64,000 bases of DNA from Bacillus changyiensis (lineage in GTDB: Bacteria > Bacillota > Bacilli > Bacillales > Bacillaceae). Location of the stretch: contig NZ_JAQFWW010000003.1 in the NCBI RefSeq assembly GCF_027706145.1, forward strand, positions 62,001-126,000. Direction: 5' to 3'. Below the pieces are notes generated by a model. That model made no database searches, was not told where the DNA came from, and was given only the letters and a program-made list of their open reading frames with translations. The translations under genes were made by a program, and so were the position numbers. Below, piece after piece: positions 18,099 through 33,157 of this stretch; positions within the stretch are counted from its first letter, which is position 1; each line of letters opens with the position of its first letter.

Positions 18099-19504
18099 AC
18101 GAAGAGTGCGGCGTATTTGGAATTTGGGGACATGAAGAAGCTCCGCAAATCACCTATTACGGATTGCACAGCCTCCAACATAGAGGGCAGGAAGGTGCAG
18201 GCATTGTGGCAACTGACGGCGAAAAGCTGTCAGCCCACAAAGGCCAAGGTTTGATTACGGAAGTGTTTCAAAATGGTGAGCTTGAGAAAGTGAAAGGAAG
18301 AGGAGCAATCGGTCATGTCCGTTATGCGACGGCAGGTGGGGGCGGTTTTGAAAATGTTCAGCCGCTTCTGTTCCGTTCACAAAATAACGGAAGTTTGGCG
18401 TTGGCGCACAACGGTAATTTAGTCAATGCTACACAGCTCAAGCAGCAACTTGAGAACCAAGGTAGCATTTTTCAAACGTCCTCTGATACAGAAGTACTTG
18501 CCCATTTAATTAAACGAAGCGGTCATTTCGCATTAAAAGACCAAATTAAAAACGCTCTTTCCATGCTAAAAGGTGCTTACGCTTTCTTAATTATGACAGA
18601 AACAGAAATGATTGTAGCGCTTGATCCGAACGGTCTCAGACCTTTATCAGTAGCCATGTTGGGTGATGCATATGTCGTTGCTTCAGAAACTTGTGCATTC
18701 GATGTAGTGGGGGCAACATATTTACGAGATGTAGAACCTGGAGAAATGCTGATCATCAATGATCAAGGAATGCAATCCGAGCGTTTTTCTCTTAATATCA
18801 ACCGTTCGATGTGCAGTATGGAATATATTTATTTCTCAAGACCTGATAGCAATATCAATGGGATTAACGTCCACAGCGCGCGGAAAAACCTTGGTAAAAA
18901 ACTTGCGGAGGAATCAGGAATTGACGCTGATGTTGTGACAGGTGTTCCTGATTCCAGTATTTCTGCAGCGATCGGTTATGCTGAAGCAACAGGTATCCCT
19001 TATGAACTTGGATTGATTAAAAACCGCTATGTCGGCAGAACATTTATTCAACCGTCTCAGTCACTTAGAGAACAGGGAGTGAGAATGAAGCTGTCCGCTG
19101 TCCGCGGTGTTGTCGAAGGCAAACGTGTGGTGATGGTAGATGATTCGATTGTCCGTGGTACGACAAGTCGGCGGATTGTGACTATGCTCAGAGAAGCGGG
19201 AGCGACCGAAGTCCACGTCAGAATCAGTTCTCCCCCGATCTCTCATCCGTGTTTTTATGGAATCGATACATCCACACATGAAGAACTGATAGCATCCTCC
19301 CATTCTGTGGAGGAGATCCGTCAGGAAATCGGTGCTGATACGTTGTCATTTTTAAGTATTGAAGGTCTTCTTTCTGGAATTGGTAGAACATATGAAGGAG
19401 AAAATTGTGGTCAATGTATGGCCTGTTTTACAGGGAAATATCCGACCGAAATTTACCAAGATACTGTGCTTCCTCATGTGAAAGAAGCTGTTCTGACTAA
19501 ATAA
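18074..19504 (+). CDS. purF: Amidophosphoribosyltransferase PurF
   Basis: PurF (476 aa) makes phosphoribosylamine from PRPP and glutamine, the first committed step. The start ATG at 18074 with AAAGGAG 7 bases upstream gives [11 protein letters not shown] followed by C12: an 11-residue propeptide before the nucleophilic Cys, exactly as in B. subtilis. An upstream in-frame start would spoil this. The PRPP site is [17 protein letters not shown]-terminal cysteines ([14 protein letters not shown]) fit the oxygen-labile 4Fe-4S cluster of the Bacillus enzyme. Confidence 0.97.
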   Translation: MLAEIKGLNEECGVFGIWGHEEAPQITYYGLHSLQHRGQEGAGIVATDGEKLSAHKGQGLITEVFQNGELEKVKGRGAIGHVRYATAGGGGFENVQPLLFRSQNNGSLALAHNGNLVNATQLKQQLENQGSIFQTSSDTEVLAHLIKRSGHFALKDQIKNALSMLKGAYAFLIMTETEMIVALDPNGLRPLSVAMLGDAYVVASETCAFDVVGATYLRDVEPGEMLIINDQGMQSERFSLNINRSMCSMEYIYFSRPDSNINGINVHSARKNLGKKLAEESGIDADVVTGVPDSSISAAIGYAEATGIPYELGLIKNRYVGRTFIQPSQSLREQGVRMKLSAVRGVVEGKRVVMVDDSIVRGTTSRRIVTMLREAGATEVHVRISSPPISHPCFYGIDTSTHEELIASSHSVEEIRQEIGADTLSFLSIEGLLSGIGRTYEGENCGQCMACFTGKYPTEIYQDTVLPHVKEAVLTK

Positions 19505-19516
19505 TGTAGCTGGTCA

Positions 19517-19549
19517 AAAAGGGCAGTTTCGAGAAGCTACTGCCCTTTT
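19517..19549 (+). terminator. Terminator-like hairpin between purF and purM
   Basis: AAAAAGGGCAGT and ACTGCCCTTTT form an 11-bp near-perfect stem around an 11-base loop, followed by only C-AGTTT. It sits 13 bp after the purF stop, inside the operon. It may act as a partial terminator or an mRNA-stabilising end. Confidence 0.65.
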
Positions 19550-19571
19550 CAGTTTGAATGGAGTGATTGTG

Positions 19572-20612
19572 ATGTCTGAAAGCTATAAAAATGCTGGAGT
19601 CGATATTGAAGCGGGCTATGAAGCTGTCAAGCGAATGCAAAAACATGTTGAACGGACAAAACGACTCGGTGTGATGGGCGGACTTGGCGGTTTTGGCGGA
19701 ATGTTCGACTTGTCAGAGCTTCCATACAAAAAACCGGTGCTTGTCTCAGGGACAGATGGTGTCGGTACAAAGCTAAAGCTTGCTTTTGCGATGGATAAGC
19801 ATGATACGATCGGAATTGATGCGGTAGCGATGTGTGTCAATGATGTCCTTGCTCAAGGGGCAGAGCCGCTGTTTTTTCTCGACTATCTAGCCGTCGGAAA
19901 GGCAGATCCGGTCAAAATAGAAGCGATTGTAGCAGGTGTTGCAGAAGGCTGTACTCAGTCAAGTTCAGCACTCATCGGTGGTGAAACGGCAGAAATGCCT
20001 GGTCTTTACACCGAAAATGAATATGATATTGCTGGTTTTTCTGTAGGTGTTGTTGAAAAAGATCAAATCGTAACAGGTGAAAACATTCGTGAAGGACATC
20101 TATTAATTGGACTTTCTTCAAGCGGTCTTCACAGTAATGGTTTCTCGCTTGTCCGAAAAATCCTTCTTGAAGAAGCAGGTCTTGATCTAGAGCAAACATA
20201 TGCTCCGTTTGCCCGACCGCTTGGTGAAGAGCTATTAGAACCGACAAAGATTTATGTCAAACCAGTATTGGAAGCAGTCAAATCAGGAAGAATCGATGGA
20301 ATGGCACATATCACAGGCGGTGGATTTATCGAAAACCTCCCGCGGATGCTGCCTGCTAGTTTAGGGGTGGAGATCGACAATGGATCTTGGCCAGTTCCTG
20401 AAATCTTTCCGTTTATTCAAGAAAAAGGCCAGCTAACATCTGAGGAAATGTTCAATGTCTTCAACATGGGAATTGGCTTTGTCCTCGCTGTAAAAGAAGA
20501 ACATATGTTAGATGTCATTCAAACGCTCGAACAGCAAGGGGAAAAAGCATATTTGATCGGTCGAGTGAAAAATAGAAATGGTGTGACGTTTGGCGGTGCA
20601 AGACTTTCATGA
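19572..20612 (+). CDS. purM: AIR synthetase PurM
   Basis: PurM (346 aa, as in B. subtilis) closes FGAM to AIR with ATP. Motifs are [37 protein letters not shown] and [13 protein letters not shown]. The start ATG at 19572 gives [16 protein letters not shown], with GGAG 9 bases upstream; the upstream ATG at 19557 would remove the spacing to the hairpin and is not conserved. It overlaps purN by 4 bases. Confidence 0.96.
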   Translation: MSESYKNAGVDIEAGYEAVKRMQKHVERTKRLGVMGGLGGFGGMFDLSELPYKKPVLVSGTDGVGTKLKLAFAMDKHDTIGIDAVAMCVNDVLAQGAEPLFFLDYLAVGKADPVKIEAIVAGVAEGCTQSSSALIGGETAEMPGLYTENEYDIAGFSVGVVEKDQIVTGENIREGHLLIGLSSSGLHSNGFSLVRKILLEEAGLDLEQTYAPFARPLGEELLEPTKIYVKPVLEAVKSGRIDGMAHITGGGFIENLPRMLPASLGVEIDNGSWPVPEIFPFIQEKGQLTSEEMFNVFNMGIGFVLAVKEEHMLDVIQTLEQQGEKAYLIGRVKNRNGVTFGGARLS

Positions 20613-21195
20613 AAAAAATTGCTGTCTTTGCATCTGGTAGTGGAACGAATTTTCAAGCGATCTTGCAACAATTGAAAGAAGACAACTGGAATGCGGAAAT
20701 CGTACTTGTCGTTTCTGATAACCCTCAGGCAAAAGTTCTTGAAAGAGCTGAAACAGCGGGTATTCCGTTCTTCGCTTTTGAACCAAAATCATTTGAAAAT
20801 AAAGCGGCATTTGAGCGGACTATCGTTGAACAGCTTCACCATCATGGAGCGGAATGGCTTGTGTTGGCCGGTTATATGCGGCTGATCGGTGATACATTGC
20901 TATCAGCCTACAGAAACAAAATCATTAACATTCATCCATCACTGCTCCCAGCTTTTCCGGGACTTGATGCGATTGGACAGGCGTACAGAGCAGGTGTGAA
21001 AGTTGCGGGAATTACCGTCCATTTTGTTGATGAAGGAATGGATACCGGACCGATTATCGCCCAGCGTGCTCTTCAAGTAGAAGAGAATGATACATTGACA
21101 ACCCTTGAAGAAAAGATTCACAAACTGGAACATCAGCTTTATCCCCAAGTGATTAAAGATATTCTTGAACTAAATAGTAGAGGTGAAAAGAAATC

Positions 21196-21199
<4 letters not shown>
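20609..21199 (+). CDS. purN: GAR transformylase PurN
   Basis: PurN (196 aa) transfers a formyl group from 10-formyl-THF to GAR. It has the N-terminal [14 protein letters not shown], the catalytic region [19 protein letters not shown] (Asn-His) and [15 protein letters not shown] (Asp). The ATG overlaps the purM stop (ATGA), and the gene overlaps purH by 4 bases, so translation is coupled. Confidence 0.96.
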
Positions 21200-24004
<2,805 letters not shown>

Positions 24005-24009
24005 AATGA

Positions 24010-24044
24010 AAAGAGGCTGCACTTTTTGCTGCGCCTCTTTTTTT
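24010..24044 (+). terminator. Intrinsic terminator of the pur operon
   Basis: AAGAGGC..GCA and TGC..GCCTCTT pair, followed by a run of seven or more T. Confidence 0.9.
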
Positions 24045-24420
24045 GTTGTAGCTTTATATTTTGTTCAGATCATTCTATACGAATAGAAAACATGAGTGAA
24101 GCGGAAATAAAAAAAGATGTCATTCAGTAATTTGTAAGAAACATTACATTTGATAAAAAAGTGAAAATGATTTAATTAGAAAGATGTGAAAGGTCGATTT
24201 ACTGACAGGATAAAATAACAAAAATACAGATCATACCCTTGAAAAAACTTAAAAGACATCGAAAAAAACGATAAGTGGGCGATTATCTTGAAATATATTA
24301 TATATTAATATTATTAAATACCCATAAAAATCGTATGAAACACTCGATTTACAGACTATAAACATGTAAAAAACGCAACTAAAATATAGTCTTTGCAAGC
24401 CGAATCCTTATAAAGGAACT

Positions 24421-24444
24421 AAAGCAGGCAATTGTGCCTGCTTT
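24421..24444. repeat. Perfect inverted repeat, 10-bp arms, 4-base loop
   Basis: The left arm AAAGCAGGCA is exactly complementary to the right arm TGCCTGCTTT, with loop ATTG. Only a short TTT follows, so terminator strength is uncertain. Confidence 0.7.
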
Positions 24445-24559
24445 AAACTTGTAAAGCCATAAAAATCGACTTTATTGTTCACTTTTTGTTAAAATAAGAA
24501 GAGAAATAAGTGTAAGGTCACAAGGCGTTTTAAAATTTGAGAGCTGTTGGCTGTCTTGT

Positions 24560-24573
24560 AGAAAGCGTTTTCA
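24560..24573. promoter_or_regulatory. cre-like CcpA site between purD and yerA
   Basis: AGAAAGCGTTTTCA matches the cre consensus TGWAANCGNTNWCA at 13 of 14 positions. It lies in non-coding DNA downstream of the minus-strand DUF2892 gene, so its target is unclear. Confidence 0.4.
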
Positions 24574-24644
24574 ATACTCATTAATAGGATGTTCAGACAG
24601 TCTTACGAACGCCTGTTGATTTCTGCATACAACTAGGTGTGCTT

Positions 24645-24878
24645 TTATTGATGATTTGTTTCGCTTTTTTGGTCTTGTTCCATCGCATTTTGACAAAGGT
24701 ATGTGGCAGGGCAAAATCTTAGAATACCTGAGCCAGCTTTTAGTGCTCCCATAAACATGCACATCAGTGTCATCTTGCACCAAGGTTTTCTGATAAGCTT
24801 TGCTGTTGCTGCAGATAAAATGGTCAGCCCACAGGCAATGCGTAATACAGCGTCAAACAGATCAATATTTTGTTTCAT
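24645..24878 (-). CDS. Small YgaP-like (DUF2892) membrane protein
   Basis: The 77-aa product has two hydrophobic segments (residues 9-28 and 34-52) and ends FCPATYLCQ-, the usual end of DUF2892 proteins, which carry paired cysteines around CPAY. The start ATG at 24878 has GGGAGGAA about 8 bases upstream; an earlier in-frame Met at 24905 covers that ribosome site and is rejected. It is divergent from yerA. Function is unknown; relatives are often fused to or beside rhodanese sulfur-transfer proteins. Confidence 0.75.
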   Translation of the reverse strand: MKQNIDLFDAVLRIACGLTILSAATAKLIRKPWCKMTLMCMFMGALKAGSGILRFCPATYLCQNAMEQDQKSETNHQ

Positions 24879-24985
24879 TAAAATTCCTCCCTTTAACATT
24901 TTCAAAAAATTGTAACGATTTGGGAATGTGTGGCAATAATAAATGTGTTAACATGGGATCACTACAAGTAAAGGAGAGTATGTGA

Positions 24986-26725
24986 ATGATTGAACGCACC
25001 CTAAATTGGAAAAACAAACACATCAGGTCGCAAGTTGATGTCGTCAGTTCAAGGATGCTGCCAACGCTCCTTTTAAAAAATGCATTTGTACTGAACCCGT
25101 ATTTAAAGCAATGGATTTACGCAAATGTTTGGATCCATCATGACAGAATTGTTTATGTTGGTCGTGAGCTTCCTACATCAGCTGTTAAACATACGATAGA
25201 TTGTAAAGGAAAATACATTGTACCTGGATATATAGAACCGCATGCGCACCCTTTTCAAATTTATAATCCCCAAACATTGGCGGAACATGCATCACAATTT
25301 GGCACAACGACATTTGTGAATGATAACCTGTTTTTGCTTTTGAATTGCGGAAAAAAGAAAGCGTTTACGATATTAGAAGAATTAAAAAAACAGCCTGTTC
25401 ACTATTTTTGGTGGTCAAGATATGATCTGCAGACAGAAGTGTTGGATGAGGATCATATTCTTTCGATCGACTACCGAAAGCATTGGGGAGAACATCCTGA
25501 TGTCATTCAAGGAGGAGAAATGACTGGCTGGCCTCGCCTTTTGGATGGGGATGATTTAATGCTACATTGTATGCAATGTACGAAAAAGAGAGGGAAGCGA
25601 ATTGAAGGTCATTTTCCAGGCGCATCTCAGAAAACACTGACAAAGATGAAGCTGTTTGGTGCAGATGCCGATCATGAAGCAATGACAGGTCAAGAGGTGT
25701 TGGAGCGGCTTGAACTGGGAATGTATGTTGGATTAAGGAACTCTTCAATCCGCCCCGACTTAAGAAAAATTTTACAGGAGCTTCATCAAGAAGGCTTTCA
25801 TTATTATGACCATATGTTTTATACGACAGACGGTGCCACACCTCATTTTTATAAGGATGGCATGACAAATGAGCAAATAACGATTGCCCTTCAAGAAGGT
25901 GTCCCAACAATTGATGCCTATAATATGGCGACATTCAACATTGCGAAATACTATCAGCTTGAAGACCTTCTCGGTGTTGTTGCCCCTGGAAGATTTGCAA
26001 CATTTAATATTTTAGAGAGCCCTGACAACCCGACGCCTCTCACAGTCGTGGCAAAAGGAGAGATTTTAAAAGCAAACGGTATTGATCAACAGATGTTTTC
26101 AGAGCCAGAATGGAAAAAGGGAGGTCTTGTCCCGCTACAACTTTCATATGATTTAACGATGGATGATCTGCAGTTTTCCATGCCGCTCGGTTTGAAAATG
26201 AGGAATGCCGTGATTATGGAACCGTATACGATTCAGATTGACAATTCTGTTGATCAGCTATCTTTTGAGCATGATGAAAGCTATCTTGCTCTTTTTGATA
26301 AAAAGGGAAAATGGCGTGTCAACACAATGCTAAAAGGTTTTGCTACCCATGTTCAAGGCTTTGTCAGCTCTTATTCAACAACGGGTGATCTGCTTGTCAT
26401 CGGCAAAAATAAACAAGATATGTTACTCGCGTTTAAACGGATGAAAGAAATTGGCGGCGGTATTGTGTTGGCGGAAAACGGAAAAATACTTCATGAGATT
26501 CCTCTTCATATTAGCGGTGGTGCATCAAATGAGACGTATAAGACAGTGCTTGAAAGGGAAGAAACGTTAAAAGAACTTCTTTTTGCGAGAGGGTATATGT
26601 TCAATGATCCAATCTATACGTTATACTTTTTGCAGAGCACACATTTGCCTTATATTAGGGTGACGCCAAAAGGGATCTTTGATGTGATGAAAAAAACTGT
26701 ACTCTTTCCATCGATAATGCGTTAA
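24986..26725 (+). CDS. yerA: Adenine deaminase-like amidohydrolase YerA
   Basis: A 579-aa protein of the adenine deaminase (Ade) branch of the amidohydrolase superfamily. The metal motif is EPHAHPF, the second region is EGHFPGAS, then ADADHEAMTG and FYTTDGATP. The protein ends FDVMKKTVLFPSIMR as in B. subtilis YerA. YerA is distinct from the main adenine deaminase AdeC, and its substrate is not settled. AAAGGAGAG lies 10 bases before the ATG. The place after the pur operon suggests a purine-related role, by context only. Confidence 0.9.
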   Translation: MIERTLNWKNKHIRSQVDVVSSRMLPTLLLKNAFVLNPYLKQWIYANVWIHHDRIVYVGRELPTSAVKHTIDCKGKYIVPGYIEPHAHPFQIYNPQTLAEHASQFGTTTFVNDNLFLLLNCGKKKAFTILEELKKQPVHYFWWSRYDLQTEVLDEDHILSIDYRKHWGEHPDVIQGGEMTGWPRLLDGDDLMLHCMQCTKKRGKRIEGHFPGASQKTLTKMKLFGADADHEAMTGQEVLERLELGMYVGLRNSSIRPDLRKILQELHQEGFHYYDHMFYTTDGATPHFYKDGMTNEQITIALQEGVPTIDAYNMATFNIAKYYQLEDLLGVVAPGRFATFNILESPDNPTPLTVVAKGEILKANGIDQQMFSEPEWKKGGLVPLQLSYDLTMDDLQFSMPLGLKMRNAVIMEPYTIQIDNSVDQLSFEHDESYLALFDKKGKWRVNTMLKGFATHVQGFVSSYSTTGDLLVIGKNKQDMLLAFKRMKEIGGGIVLAENGKILHEIPLHISGGASNETYKTVLEREETLKELLFARGYMFNDPIYTLYFLQSTHLPYIRVTPKGIFDVMKKTVLFPSIMR

Positions 26726-26753
26726 AATATAAAAGAGCAGGGGTTAATATTTG

Positions 26754-27719
26754 ATGAATCGATATGTAAGAGTGCTGATTTACAGTGTTTGTGTTTTTTT
26801 ACTTGTTTCATGTGCGAATCGGGAAAATAAGAGCAATGTCTATCCACTAACAGGAACCAACGCGGAAAAAGCTGTTGTCGAGCGGCCGATTGCGGTGATG
26901 GTGAACAATCATCCGAAAGCACGGCCGCAGTCTGGATTAAGCAAAGCGGATGTTGTGATTGAGGCCCTAAGTGAAGGATCGATCACCAGATTTTTAGCGA
27001 TCTATCAAAGCGAAATGCCAGAAGTGGTCGGTCCGGTTAGAAGTGCGCGTGAGTACTTTATTGAATTAGCGCTTGGGTTTAATGCTCTGTATGTTCATCA
27101 TGGTTGGAGCCCAGGTGCTAGGGAAATGCTTGAAGGCGGTGCTGCTGACTACATTAATGGTCTCAATGATGATGGCAGTACATTTTGGAGAGCAGATTTT
27201 CGAAAAGCTCCCCATAATTCGTATACTTCATTTAAAAACATAAAAAAAGCTGCTGGTGACAAAGGGTATTCTCTTGAATCTCATACAGGACCACTATCTT
27301 TTCAAACAGATGAGACAACACCTGATGAAGCGCCTGTCTCGGTTCGTTTCAATTATGGAACAAATCAGGTGAAATATCGTTTTGATCAGAATGTGAACGG
27401 GTATGTGAGAAAGTCTGACGGTATTTTGACAACAGATATGGAAACAGAGGAACCGATTGTTCTGCAAAATATTTTAATCGTAGAAGCAGAACATCAAGTC
27501 AAAGATCACAAGGGAAGACGAAACATCGACCTGCGTTCTGGTGGACAAGGATTACTTCTTTCAGGAGGTCAGCTTCATAAAGTAAGCTGGAAAAATGAAA
27601 ACGGTCGTATAGTGCCAGTCATGGACGGGAACATCGTCCCTTTTGTTCCGGGAAAAACCTGGATCAATATCATTCCTGATCTCAGAGAGGTTTCTATTAG
27701 CAAAGGAGAAGGTGTTTAA
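26754..27719 (+). CDS. yerB: DUF3048 lipoprotein YerB
   Basis: A 321-aa lipoprotein: hydrophobic signal with lipobox LLVSC, so Cys20 or 21 is lipidated and anchored outside the membrane. The DUF3048 body has PIAVMVNNHPKARPQSGLSKADVV, VGPVRSAREYF and WRADFRKAPHNSY. Function is not known. The ATG at 26754 is chosen; TTG at 26751, one codon earlier, has better spacing from AGGGG. It is followed two bases later by yerC. Confidence 0.88.
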   Translation: MNRYVRVLIYSVCVFLLVSCANRENKSNVYPLTGTNAEKAVVERPIAVMVNNHPKARPQSGLSKADVVIEALSEGSITRFLAIYQSEMPEVVGPVRSAREYFIELALGFNALYVHHGWSPGAREMLEGGAADYINGLNDDGSTFWRADFRKAPHNSYTSFKNIKKAAGDKGYSLESHTGPLSFQTDETTPDEAPVSVRFNYGTNQVKYRFDQNVNGYVRKSDGILTTDMETEEPIVLQNILIVEAEHQVKDHKGRRNIDLRSGGQGLLLSGGQLHKVSWKNENGRIVPVMDGNIVPFVPGKTWINIIPDLREVSISKGEGV

Positions 27720-27721
27720 CA

Positions 27722-28027
27722 ATGCAGATCGATAAATTACGCGGAAGAGAGCTTGACCAGCTTTTTCATTCCATTCTATCATTGAAAGATCTTGAAGAGT
27801 GTTATCGTTTTTTTGATGACCTTTGTACAATAAATGAAATTCAATCGCTGGCTCAGCGGCTCGAAGTGGCTAGAATGCTTCGCGAAGGCAACACATATCA
27901 TAAAATCGAATTGGAAACCGGCGCAAGTACTGCAACGATTTCCAGGGTGAAACGCTGTTTGAACTATGGTAATGATGCTTATACAATGGCACTTGACCGT
28001 GTAAAAGAAACCGAATCATCTTCATAA
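27722..28027 (+). CDS. yerC: TrpR-like regulator YerC
   Basis: A 101-aa TrpR/YerC-YecD family DNA-binding protein with the helix-turn-helix AQRLEVARMLREGNTYHKI followed by ETGASTATISRVKRCLNYG. The effector and targets are not known. The ATG has AAAGGAGAAGG upstream inside the yerB end, so yerB-yerC is one transcription unit ending at the terminator below. Confidence 0.92.
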   Translation: MQIDKLRGRELDQLFHSILSLKDLEECYRFFDDLCTINEIQSLAQRLEVARMLREGNTYHKIELETGASTATISRVKRCLNYGNDAYTMALDRVKETESSS

Positions 28028-28042
28028 TGTTTTTCTAGAGAT

Positions 28043-28079
28043 ATCGCTTGGCTTTTAAATGTCCAAGCGATTTTTTTTT
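28043..28079 (+). terminator. Intrinsic terminator after yerC
   Basis: ATCGCTTGG and CCAAGCGAT form a 9-bp perfect stem, then nine T. Confidence 0.93.
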
Positions 28080-28093
28080 GCCTATTGATCGTT

Positions 28094-28122
28094 TTCAAAA
28101 AAGGTGGGGAATTTGTTATAAT
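28094..28122 (+). promoter_or_regulatory. Candidate extended -10 promoter of pcrB
   Basis: TGTTATAAT (28115-28122 region) is an extended -10 with a consensus TATAAT. The -35 (TTCAAA, 17 bases upstream) is weak. It lies 37 bp before pcrB. Confidence 0.55.
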
Positions 28123-28158
28123 GTTTAAATGGAAAGAACGATTGGAGGAGCTTTTTTC

Positions 28159-28845
28159 ATGTATGATGTTACCGAGTGGAAGCATGTCTTTAAACTCGAT
28201 CCCCATAAAGAAATAACAGATGAGCAACTTGAACAGCTATGTGAATCTGGCACGGATGCAATTTTGATTGGCGGAAGTGATCATATTGCAGAAGATGATG
28301 TATTGCGATTGATGTCAAAGGTTCGGCGTTTTTTAGTTCCGTGCATTCTCGAAATTTCGACAATTGAGGCGATTGTGCCGGGATTTGATCTTTATTTTAT
28401 CCCGACTGTTTTGAATAGTCGGGATCGGAAGTGGATTGTTGGTCTTCATCAAGAAGCGATGAAAGAGTATGGAGAGTTGATTTCACCAGAAGAGATTATT
28501 GTTGAAGGCTACTGTATTTTAAATCATGACTGCAAAGCAGCGGCGTTAACAAATGCCGATACAGCGCTTGAACTAGAAGACATTAAAGCATATGCGAGAA
28601 TGGCTGAACATCTTTTTCATTTGCCGATTTTTTATTTGGAATATAGCGGAATGTTTGGAGATGTGGAGATCGTTAAACAAACAAAAGCCGTGTTGACCAA
28701 CACGACTTTGTTTTATGGTGGCGGAATTACCAGTTATGAAACAGCGGTTAAAATGGCTGAGCATGCCGATGTCATTGTTGTTGGAAATGTGATTTATGAT
28801 GATTTTAAAAATGCATTACAAACAGTTAAGGCTGTTAAAAAATAA
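28159..28845 (+). CDS. pcrB: Heptaprenylglyceryl phosphate synthase PcrB
   Basis: PcrB (228 aa, as in B. subtilis) is a TIM-barrel prenyltransferase that attaches heptaprenyl diphosphate to sn-glycerol-1-phosphate, giving an archaeal-like ether lipid. Phosphate-binding loops are ILIGGSDH, IVEGYCILNHD, FYLEYSGMFG and LFYGGGITSYE, VVGNVIYDD. The start ATG at 28159 has GGAGGAG 9 bases upstream; an in-frame extension to 28129 covers this site. It precedes pcrA by 49 bp. Confidence 0.95.
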   Translation: MYDVTEWKHVFKLDPHKEITDEQLEQLCESGTDAILIGGSDHIAEDDVLRLMSKVRRFLVPCILEISTIEAIVPGFDLYFIPTVLNSRDRKWIVGLHQEAMKEYGELISPEEIIVEGYCILNHDCKAAALTNADTALELEDIKAYARMAEHLFHLPIFYLEYSGMFGDVEIVKQTKAVLTNTTLFYGGGITSYETAVKMAEHADVIVVGNVIYDDFKNALQTVKAVKK

Positions 28846-28894
28846 AACAAATTCGTTTATAATAGAACATATGTTTGAGAAAAGGCGGTGAGCA

Positions 28895-31114
28895 GTGTTG
28901 AATAGTATGCGTGATCAATTATTAAATGGATTAAATCGTGTTCAGCAAGAAGCGGTTAAAACAACGGATGGACCGCTTTTAATTATGGCTGGAGCAGGCA
29001 GTGGAAAGACAAGGGTTCTAACGCATCGGATCGCTTATTTAATGGTGGAAAAACGCGTAGCTCCGTGGAATATTTTAGCGATTACTTTTACAAATAAGGC
29101 TGCTAGGGAAATGAAAGAACGTGTTGAACAGATTCTGGGGCCGGAAGCAGAGAATATTTGGATTTCGACTTTCCACAGTATGTGTGTCCGAATTTTACGG
29201 AGGGATATTGACCGGATTGGGATCAACAGGAATTTCTCAATTCTTGATACCTCTGATCAGCTTTCAGTTATTAAAGGAATCTTAAAAGAACGTAACATCG
29301 ATCCGAAAAAGTTTGATCCACGCAGTATTCTTGGATCGATCAGTGGTGCGAAAAATGAACTGATCGACCCTGAGGAATATGAAAAAACAGCAGGTGGTTA
29401 TTTTGAGCAAGTTGTCAGTGATGTTTACAAAGACTATCAGAAAAAACTGCACAAGAATCAATCGCTTGATTTCGATGACTTGATTATGGCAACGATCCGC
29501 TTGTTTGAGAGAGTGCCTGAGGTTCTGGAATATTATCAGCGCAAGTTTCAATTTATTCATGTTGATGAATATCAAGATACGAATAGAGCGCAATATTGGC
29601 TTGTCAAAAAATTGGCGCAACGTCTTGAAAATATTTGTGTTGTCGGTGATTCTGATCAGTCGATTTATAAGTGGCGTGGTGCCGATATCACAAACATCCT
29701 CTCTTTTGAAAAAGACTATCCAAATGCAAGTGTCATTTTATTAGAACAAAACTACAGATCTACAAAATGCATATTGAATGCAGCAAATGGTGTGATTGGG
29801 CACAATGCCAATAGAAAGCCGAAAAAGCTTTGGACAGACAATGATGAAGGGGCAAAAATTTCTTATTTCAGAGGAGATAACGAATTTGCCGAAGGACAAT
29901 TTATTGCTGGGAAAATTCAGGAGTTAATCAGATCAGGCAAACGTTCTCTTTCAGACATTGCCGTTTTATATCGGACAAATGCCCAGTCCCGTGTCATTGA
30001 GGAAACACTGATGAAAGCGAACATTAACTATCAAATGGTCGGTGGTACAAAGTTCTATGACAGAAAAGAAATTAAAGATCTGCTTGCGTATTTAAGGCTT
30101 GTCGCAAATCCTGATGATGATATCAGTTTCGCGAGAATCGTCAATGTACCGAAGCGAGGAGTTGGGGCATCATCTGTTGAGAAGATTGCAGCATATGCAG
30201 GTTTGAATGACTTGTCACTGTTTGAAGCGCTCGGTCAAGTCGATTTTATCGGACTTAGCGCAAGAGCAGCAAATACTTTAGATGAGTTCAGACAGATGAT
30301 TGACAACTTAACAAATATGCAAGAATACTTAACCATTACCGATCTGACTGAAGAAATCCTTGAAAAAACTGAATACCGAGAAATGCTGAAAGCTGAAAAA
30401 TCGCTTGAAGCGGAAAGCCGGCTCGAAAATATTGATGAGTTTTTATCTGTGACAAAGAACTTTGAACGGCAAAGCGAAGATAAATCACTTGTCACCTTTT
30501 TAACAGATTTGGCGCTAGTGGCTGATATTGATCAGCTTGATCAGAAAGAAGAAGAAGCGGGACAACAGGATGCTGTCATTTTAATGACACTTCATGCTGC
30601 AAAAGGGCTGGAGTTTCCGGTCGTCTTTTTACCAGGGTTAGAAGAAGGGGTGTTTCCGCACAGTCGTTCATTGATGGAAGAAGCGGAGATGGAAGAAGAG
30701 CGGCGCCTTGCATATGTTGGGATTACGAGAGCGGAAGAGGAGCTCTTTTTATCAAATGCTAAAATGCGAACATTATTCGGTAGAACAAATATGAATATGG
30801 AGTCAAGGTTTATTGCCGAAATACCGGACGAGTTATTGGACAATCTAAATGAAGAGAAGAGTCTGAAAAAACCGTTTGCCAAAAAAACAGAACGGAGAGA
30901 AGCGGTCATGCGACCGTCAGTCCCATACCGTAAATCAGGTGCTGATGAAATGGGTTGGACTGTTGGTGATAAGGCTTCCCACAAAAAATGGGGTGTCGGT
31001 ACGGTAGTCAGTGTCAAAGGCTCAGGAGAATCAATAGAGCTTGATATCGCTTTTCCTAGTCCAATCGGGGTCAAACGTCTTCTTGCGGCCTTTGCGCCAA
31101 TTGAAAAGCAATAA
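28895..31114 (+). CDS. pcrA: ATP-dependent DNA helicase PcrA
   Basis: PcrA (739 aa) is an SF1A 3'-5' helicase essential in Bacillus, acting in repair, plasmid replication and removal of RecA or stalled polymerase. Motifs in order: [13 protein letters not shown], Ia [70 protein letters not shown]-terminal Tudor-like part ([19 protein letters not shown]) binds partners such as RNA polymerase. The start is GTG at 28895 (TTG at 28898 possible), after AAAGGCGGTG. Confidence 0.96.
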   Translation: MLNSMRDQLLNGLNRVQQEAVKTTDGPLLIMAGAGSGKTRVLTHRIAYLMVEKRVAPWNILAITFTNKAAREMKERVEQILGPEAENIWISTFHSMCVRILRRDIDRIGINRNFSILDTSDQLSVIKGILKERNIDPKKFDPRSILGSISGAKNELIDPEEYEKTAGGYFEQVVSDVYKDYQKKLHKNQSLDFDDLIMATIRLFERVPEVLEYYQRKFQFIHVDEYQDTNRAQYWLVKKLAQRLENICVVGDSDQSIYKWRGADITNILSFEKDYPNASVILLEQNYRSTKCILNAANGVIGHNANRKPKKLWTDNDEGAKISYFRGDNEFAEGQFIAGKIQELIRSGKRSLSDIAVLYRTNAQSRVIEETLMKANINYQMVGGTKFYDRKEIKDLLAYLRLVANPDDDISFARIVNVPKRGVGASSVEKIAAYAGLNDLSLFEALGQVDFIGLSARAANTLDEFRQMIDNLTNMQEYLTITDLTEEILEKTEYREMLKAEKSLEAESRLENIDEFLSVTKNFERQSEDKSLVTFLTDLALVADIDQLDQKEEEAGQQDAVILMTLHAAKGLEFPVVFLPGLEEGVFPHSRSLMEEAEMEEERRLAYVGITRAEEELFLSNAKMRTLFGRTNMNMESRFIAEIPDELLDNLNEEKSLKKPFAKKTERREAVMRPSVPYRKSGADEMGWTVGDKASHKKWGVGTVVSVKGSGESIELDIAFPSPIGVKRLLAAFAPIEKQ

Positions 31115-33142
<2,028 letters not shown>

Positions 33143-33157
33143 GAGGAGTGTTTTCTA

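Larger units (their letters stand above)
24045..24644. other. 600-bp AT-rich intergenic stretch with an orphan palindrome
   Basis: No protein gene is visible. A perfect 10-bp stem (AAAGCAGGCA and its complement around ATTG) lies at 24421-24444 with no gene before it. A weak promoter TTGTTC-N17-TAAAAT follows at about 24475-24503. The stretch could hold an uncharacterised small RNA ending at the hairpin, or be decayed DNA. Confidence 0.4.
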
